A DNA stretch of 17,044 nt, taken from the NCBI GenBank assembly GCA_964462295.1, contig CAYWXH010000032.1, forward strand, positions 1 to 17,044, written 5' to 3'. A program made the translations under genes and the position numbers. How positions within the stretch are numbered: the stretch's first letter is position 1; each line of letters starts with the position of its first letter. Below are positions 13,357-17,044 of the stretch, in pieces. Under the pieces are notes generated by a model. The model searched no databases, was not told the DNA's origin, and worked only from the letters and a program-made list of their open reading frames with translations. This DNA comes from JALVIU01 sp964462295 (GTDB lineage Bacteria > Atribacterota > JALVIU01).

Positions 13357-16266
13357 TTATTCATTTATAAATTTGTCTACCTCTTTTAAAAATAGATTTA
13401 ACATATCTTTTATCAATTTGTACGACTTATCCAAATTTTCAAGGGAATTCTCTTTTCTTATAGATTCTTCTATCTCTATAAGTGATTCTAAGAATTCAGG
13501 TTTTGAAAAGTTTCCAACACCCCCCTTTAATGTATGGACAAGCCGTGCAAAACTTTCGGTATCTTTCTCTTTATATGCATCCTCAAGTTCTTTTATAGTA
13601 GATTCTATTCCTTTAAGATTACTTTTTAGTATCTCTTTTAAAAGCTCTTTATCCCCCAAGTCTTCTATTAGTGTTCCAGGGTCAAAGATTTCTCCTTCTA
13701 TCTTAGTGAGAAATCCAGATCCCTTTTGAGTCTCTTTTTCTGTATCTATAAAATTCGATATTGCCTCATATAGGGAGTTATAATTTATAGGCTTTGGAAC
13801 AAATCCATCCATACCAGCTTCTAAGAATTCTTTTACTTCATCACTTAGGGCACTTGCCGTAAGGGCCAAAATAGGGACATGTCCCCCTTTTTTGCCCTCT
13901 ATCTCTCTTATCCTTTTTGTTGCCTCTATACCATCCATTATAGGCATCTGTATGTCCATTAGTATAATGTCATAGTGATTTTTTGCAAAAAATGAAAGTG
14001 CTTCTTCTCCGTTATTTGCAATATCAAAAGAAAGACCCATCTTTTCAAGTAAAAGACCTTCTAGTTTTTGATTTATCTTATTATCTTCTGCCAGTAATAC
14101 CTTGTAGTTATTTAATGATTTTGTTTTTTCCCAGGGTGTTTCTTCTCTTTGTGCTATCTCTTTTGATTCCCCAGATAGTTTATCAAACAGTTGGTTTTGT
14201 TTTATAGGCTTTATAATATAGGTATTTACAAGGTTTTCGTATTTTTCAAATAAACTAAGCATGGTTGGATCCAGGAGGGCTATAATGAATTTTTTGGAAA
14301 GCTCCTTTGCTAACCTTATTTTTTCCTCATCTTCTATTGTATCTTTTTGTAGATCAAAGAGTACAACCTCTTTCTCCGGCCCATTTTTTGTATGTTCTAT
14401 ATAGGACATAAGATCAGGAAAAGCATAGTTCATTTTTATATCCCAATCTTTTAATATATCTTGTAAAAATTCTATAGTATATCTATTTTTAGAGATAACG
14501 ACCAAAGAATCAACCTTAAGGCGTTTTTCCTCTTCTTTCTCTTTTTCTTTTGCTATCTTTAGTTTTATATTAAATGAGAAGGTACTACCTTCGCCCTCTT
14601 TACTTTCTACATGGATACCCCCCTCCATCATCTCTATAAGTCTTTTTGATATAGTAAGACCAAGACCTGTGCCTCCATAGGTTCTTGTAGAGGAATTATC
14701 TACCTGTATAAATTCCTTAAATATTTCTTCTATTTTATCCTCTGGAATGCCTATTCCTGTATCTTTTATAATGAACCTTAGATTGACCTTCTCATCTTCT
14801 ATTCCTTCTTTTAAGATTTTTATCCATATTGCTCCCTTATCTGTAAATTTTACGGCATTTCCTAAAAAGTTTATAAGTATCTCCCTTATCTTTATAACAT
14901 CTCCTATTAAGGTTTTAGGGATATGGGGATCAATATATGGATAAAGTTCAAGCCCCTTTCTATATACATCACTAGCCACTATATCGATAGCTTCATCAAA
15001 AATTGATTCTATATCAAATTCTTCTTCCAACAAGGTAAACATTCCCCGTCTTATCTTAGTAAGGTCTAATACCTCATTTATAATCCCTAAGAGTGAGCGT
15101 GCCTGTGTTTTTAATATAGAGAGGTATTCTCTTTGTTTTTTGGTAAGATTTTCACCAGATAAAAGCTCAAGGGTTACCATTATACCATTTAGAGGTGTTC
15201 TCATCTCATGGCTCATATTTGATAAAAATCTACTTTCTGCTTCCATGGCCTGATATGCCTCTTCTTTTGCCTTTCTGAGTTCATCTTCCATTTCAACACG
15301 CTTTGTTATATCATAAAGCAAAAGTGCATATCCTATGGTGATCCCTTTATTTTTTATCTTTGTTTGGGAAATCCTAAATATCTTGTCATTCCATTTTACT
15401 TCATACTCTATGCGGTCTTTTGTCTCATCAAATTCTGGAATAAACTCTTTTATATTTTCTCCTTCTATCTCTTTTTTAGGTTTTTTTGTATATTCAAGTA
15501 ATGCAGAATTTATATTAACTATCTTTCCGCTACTGTCAAGTACAAGGGCACCTTCTCCTAGATAATCAAAGAAATAGGGGAGGATAGTTTCTGGTTTAAG
15601 TGAAAGTAAGTTATATTTTTTTATTGCTATGTAAAGAAATAGGGCAGGAATAAAGGAGAAATTGGCAAAAGAGGGTAGATAAGTATAATTCATTATACTT
15701 ATAAGGAAGAAGTCAAAAAATACAACAAGAAAAAGGGATAATCCTATGCCTATTAATATAATGTTTAATGCACCCTTTATAATGGGATTATTAACTTTTC
15801 TTCTGTGTTGGAGGAGTAAAAACCCTCCATAAAAAAAGGGTATAATGGCAAGACCAAAGATACTTAATACAAAAAGTGGTCCAGGAGTTATATCTATGCC
15901 ATATTTAGTTACTTTCCAATTAGTTATTACTAATCGTGTAAAGATAATAAGAAATAGATTTATAATGTATCCTATCTTCGTGAGCTTTATATAGATATCC
16001 CTTGGTTTTCCTATAAGTGTATATACAAAATTTACAAAAAGAGGGCTTACGGAGAGTAAAAAGATCAAGATAAGTCGGAAGATGATTTCACTTTGAATAT
16101 AATGTGCATAAAATACGCCTAAATTCCACCCTACAAGGGAGAGTGCAAAATATGAAAATGCCCTACTTATATTATTTTTTGGATTCAGTACTATAATACT
16201 TATTGTAAAATACAAAGTGGCAAGGGCAGAGATAAGGTTTAGTATTGCATATATATCTATATCCAT
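13357..16266 (-). CDS. Hybrid histidine kinase: 7TM sensor, PAS, HisKA, HATPase, pseudo-REC, REC, HPt
   Basis: A 969-residue inner-membrane phosphorelay sensor. Residues 1-216 form about seven hydrophobic helices, resembling 7TM-type histidine kinase input regions. A PAS-like domain (about 225-320) is followed by HisKA (about 344-408) with phospho-acceptor His353 in SNMSHEMRTPLNG. The HATPase domain (about 452-568) has N-box INFLGNAVKF, DTGIGIP (502-508) and GGTGLGLTIS. Residues 583-698 look like a receiver with Asp638 and Lys686, but the acidic pair is replaced by ISKN, so it is probably a pseudo-receiver. A complete receiver follows (721-840: Glu727, Asp728, phospho-Asp771, Thr803, Lys825). 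An HPt domain (about 866-960) has His911 in RLVHTLKGGVG. The expected relay is His353 to Asp771 to His911 to an unlinked response regulator. The order after the membrane region is like BarA/GacS. AAAGGAGA nine bases upstream supports the ATG. It lies 25 bases after another hybrid kinase gene. Confidence 0.93.
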   Translation of the reverse strand: MDIDIYAILNLISALATLYFTISIIVLNPKNNISRAFSYFALSLVGWNLGVFYAHYIQSEIIFRLILIFLLSVSPLFVNFVYTLIGKPRDIYIKLTKIGYIINLFLIIFTRLVITNWKVTKYGIDITPGPLFVLSIFGLAIIPFFYGGFLLLQHRRKVNNPIIKGALNIILIGIGLSLFLVVFFDFFLISIMNYTYLPSFANFSFIPALFLYIAIKKYNLLSLKPETILPYFFDYLGEGALVLDSSGKIVNINSALLEYTKKPKKEIEGENIKEFIPEFDETKDRIEYEVKWNDKIFRISQTKIKNKGITIGYALLLYDITKRVEMEDELRKAKEEAYQAMEAESRFLSNMSHEMRTPLNGIMVTLELLSGENLTKKQREYLSILKTQARSLLGIINEVLDLTKIRRGMFTLLEEEFDIESIFDEAIDIVASDVYRKGLELYPYIDPHIPKTLIGDVIKIREILINFLGNAVKFTDKGAIWIKILKEGIEDEKVNLRFIIKDTGIGIPEDKIEEIFKEFIQVDNSSTRTYGGTGLGLTISKRLIEMMEGGIHVESKEGEGSTFSFNIKLKIAKEKEKEEEKRLKVDSLVVISKNRYTIEFLQDILKDWDIKMNYAFPDLMSYIEHTKNGPEKEVVLFDLQKDTIEDEEKIRLAKELSKKFIIALLDPTMLSLFEKYENLVNTYIIKPIKQNQLFDKLSGESKEIAQREETPWEKTKSLNNYKVLLAEDNKINQKLEGLLLEKMGLSFDIANNGEEALSFFAKNHYDIILMDIQMPIMDGIEATKRIREIEGKKGGHVPILALTASALSDEVKEFLEAGMDGFVPKPINYNSLYEAISNFIDTEKETQKGSGFLTKIEGEIFDPGTLIEDLGDKELLKEILKSNLKGIESTIKELEDAYKEKDTESFARLVHTLKGGVGNFSKPEFLESLIEIEESIRKENSLENLDKSYKLIKDMLNLFLKEVDKFINE

Positions 16267-16291
16267 AAATTTATTTCTCCTTTAGGATCCA

Positions 16292-17044
16292 TTAATTTTC
16301 TAAATATCTATCTAATAACTGAAGAAACTCTTTTACATCCAAAGGTTTTTTTATAAAATTAGAAAAACCTACTTTTTTAGCACGTCTTATATTATCTTCC
16401 ATTACATCAGCACTTACCGCCACAATAGGTATTTCTCTGAGATTCTCATCCTCTTTTAGCTTTTTTAATACTTCATATCCACTCATTTTGGGAAGATTGA
16501 TGTCAAGAAGAATAAGGTCAGGCTTGTGGGATAACGCAAGTTTTATTCCATCCTCTCCTTGATTGGCAAAGATGAGATCTATACTGGGGCGAAGGTCTAA
16601 GATTCTTTTTATAAGTTTTAGGTTAGAGAGGTTATCTTCTATATAGAGTAATGTCTTTTTTCCCTTATATATTTTTTGGGGGGCGTTTTCTATCTTTTTA
16701 TCTAACTCTCTTGTTACCTCCTTTTCTTTCAGTGCCTTAGGCAGGGTAATATAAAAGGTAGTACCTATATTTAGACTGCTTCTTACCTCTATCTTTCCAC
16801 CCATAAGTTCTATAAGTTTTTTTGATATTGTAAGCCCTATTCCTGTACCTTCTATCTGTGAGGATTCCATGCCTAGTCTATCAAATGGTTCAAATAGGGT
16901 CTCTATCTTATCCTCAGGAATACCTATACCACTATCTTCTACAACTATTTTTATCTCTTTCTCTTCTTCTATCTCACTTATTTTCACCCATCCATTTTCT
17001 TTATTGTATTTTATGGCATTTGATATAAGATTTATTAACACTTG
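16292..17044 (-). CDS. Hybrid histidine kinase, C-terminal part (N-terminus beyond window)
   Basis: Only the last 250 residues are present; the frame is open to base 17044, beginning QVLINLISNAIKYN, the N-box of a HATPase domain, so the GTG at 17041 is internal. The ATPase lid and G-boxes follow: EDSGIGIPEDKIETLF (36-51) and EGTGIGLTISKKLIELMGG (65-83). The FEPFDRLG segment is typical of PAS-containing kinases. A linker (about 103-128) leads to a complete receiver (about 130-248) with Glu136-Asp137, phospho-Asp181 in LILLDINLP, Ser211 and Lys232/233 before proline. There is no HPt domain, and the chain ends at the receiver. The receiver could exchange phosphate with the HPt of the kinase encoded 25 bases downstream; this is inference. 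The sensor part and the upstream promoter are outside the window. Confidence 0.93.
   Translation of the reverse strand, partial: QVLINLISNAIKYNKENGWVKISEIEEEKEIKIVVEDSGIGIPEDKIETLFEPFDRLGMESSQIEGTGIGLTISKKLIELMGGKIEVRSSLNIGTTFYITLPKALKEKEVTRELDKKIENAPQKIYKGKKTLLYIEDNLSNLKLIKRILDLRPSIDLIFANQGEDGIKLALSHKPDLILLDINLPKMSGYEVLKKLKEDENLREIPIVAVSADVMEDNIRRAKKVGFSNFIKKPLDVKEFLQLLDRYLEN

Noticed and set aside
12609..13364. DUF3047-like assignment for the exported protein
   Set aside because: A few W/D/Y spacings are similar but the characteristic motifs are not present, so no family name is given.

Overview
The window looks like a chromosomal stretch from an AT-rich, Gram-negative (diderm) bacterium. 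Arginine is written almost entirely as AGA/AGG and isoleucine often as ATA. Genes are packed with gaps of 2-50 bases, and the metabolic genes fit an anaerobic, possibly thermophilic lineage of the Thermodesulfobacteriota/Aquificota/Deferribacterota kind. That placement is an inference from style and content; there is no rRNA or other marker here to fix it. The outer-membrane lipopolysaccharide (LPS) export genes do show a diderm envelope.

Plus strand, 1-5693: pyruvate phosphate dikinase (5' end cut by the window edge), a dGTPase-like HD-domain dNTP triphosphohydrolase, and a membrane-bound ion-pumping pyrophosphatase of the K+-dependent type. Two of these share pyrophosphate: the dikinase makes or uses it, and the pump cleaves it to charge the membrane. 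Hairpins follow ppdK and hppA.

Plus strand, 5743-11208: a tightly spaced run of a tail-anchored TPR protein, LptC-like, LptA-like and LptD-like proteins, and an FGGY-family sugar kinase. The Lpt proteins form the periplasmic bridge and outer-membrane translocon for LPS; the ATPase lptB is not in the run. The TPR gene has an unusual start region: a perfect extended Shine-Dalgarno sequence, then a 14-bp terminator-like hairpin, then the ATG.

Plus strand, 11207-12596: a glutamate dehydrogenase gene as its own unit, with a clear sigma-70-type promoter (TTGACA, 17-base spacer, TAAGAT, A/T-rich upstream element) and a clean intrinsic terminator.

Minus strand, 17044-12609: a converging operon read right to left. 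It holds the C-terminal end of one hybrid histidine kinase (cut by the window edge), a complete 969-residue hybrid kinase (seven-helix membrane sensor, PAS, kinase, pseudo-receiver, receiver, HPt), and an exported protein of unknown function. No DNA-binding response regulator is present in the window.

No tRNA, rRNA, CRISPR array, insertion sequence or phage gene was seen, and no gene-free stretch exceeds about 100 bases. Most of the window is ordinary core metabolism and envelope biogenesis. The points most worth checking are the Shine-Dalgarno/hairpin/start arrangement at 5696-5745, the TPR protein and sugar kinase flanking the lpt genes, and the kinase pair with its unknown exported partner.
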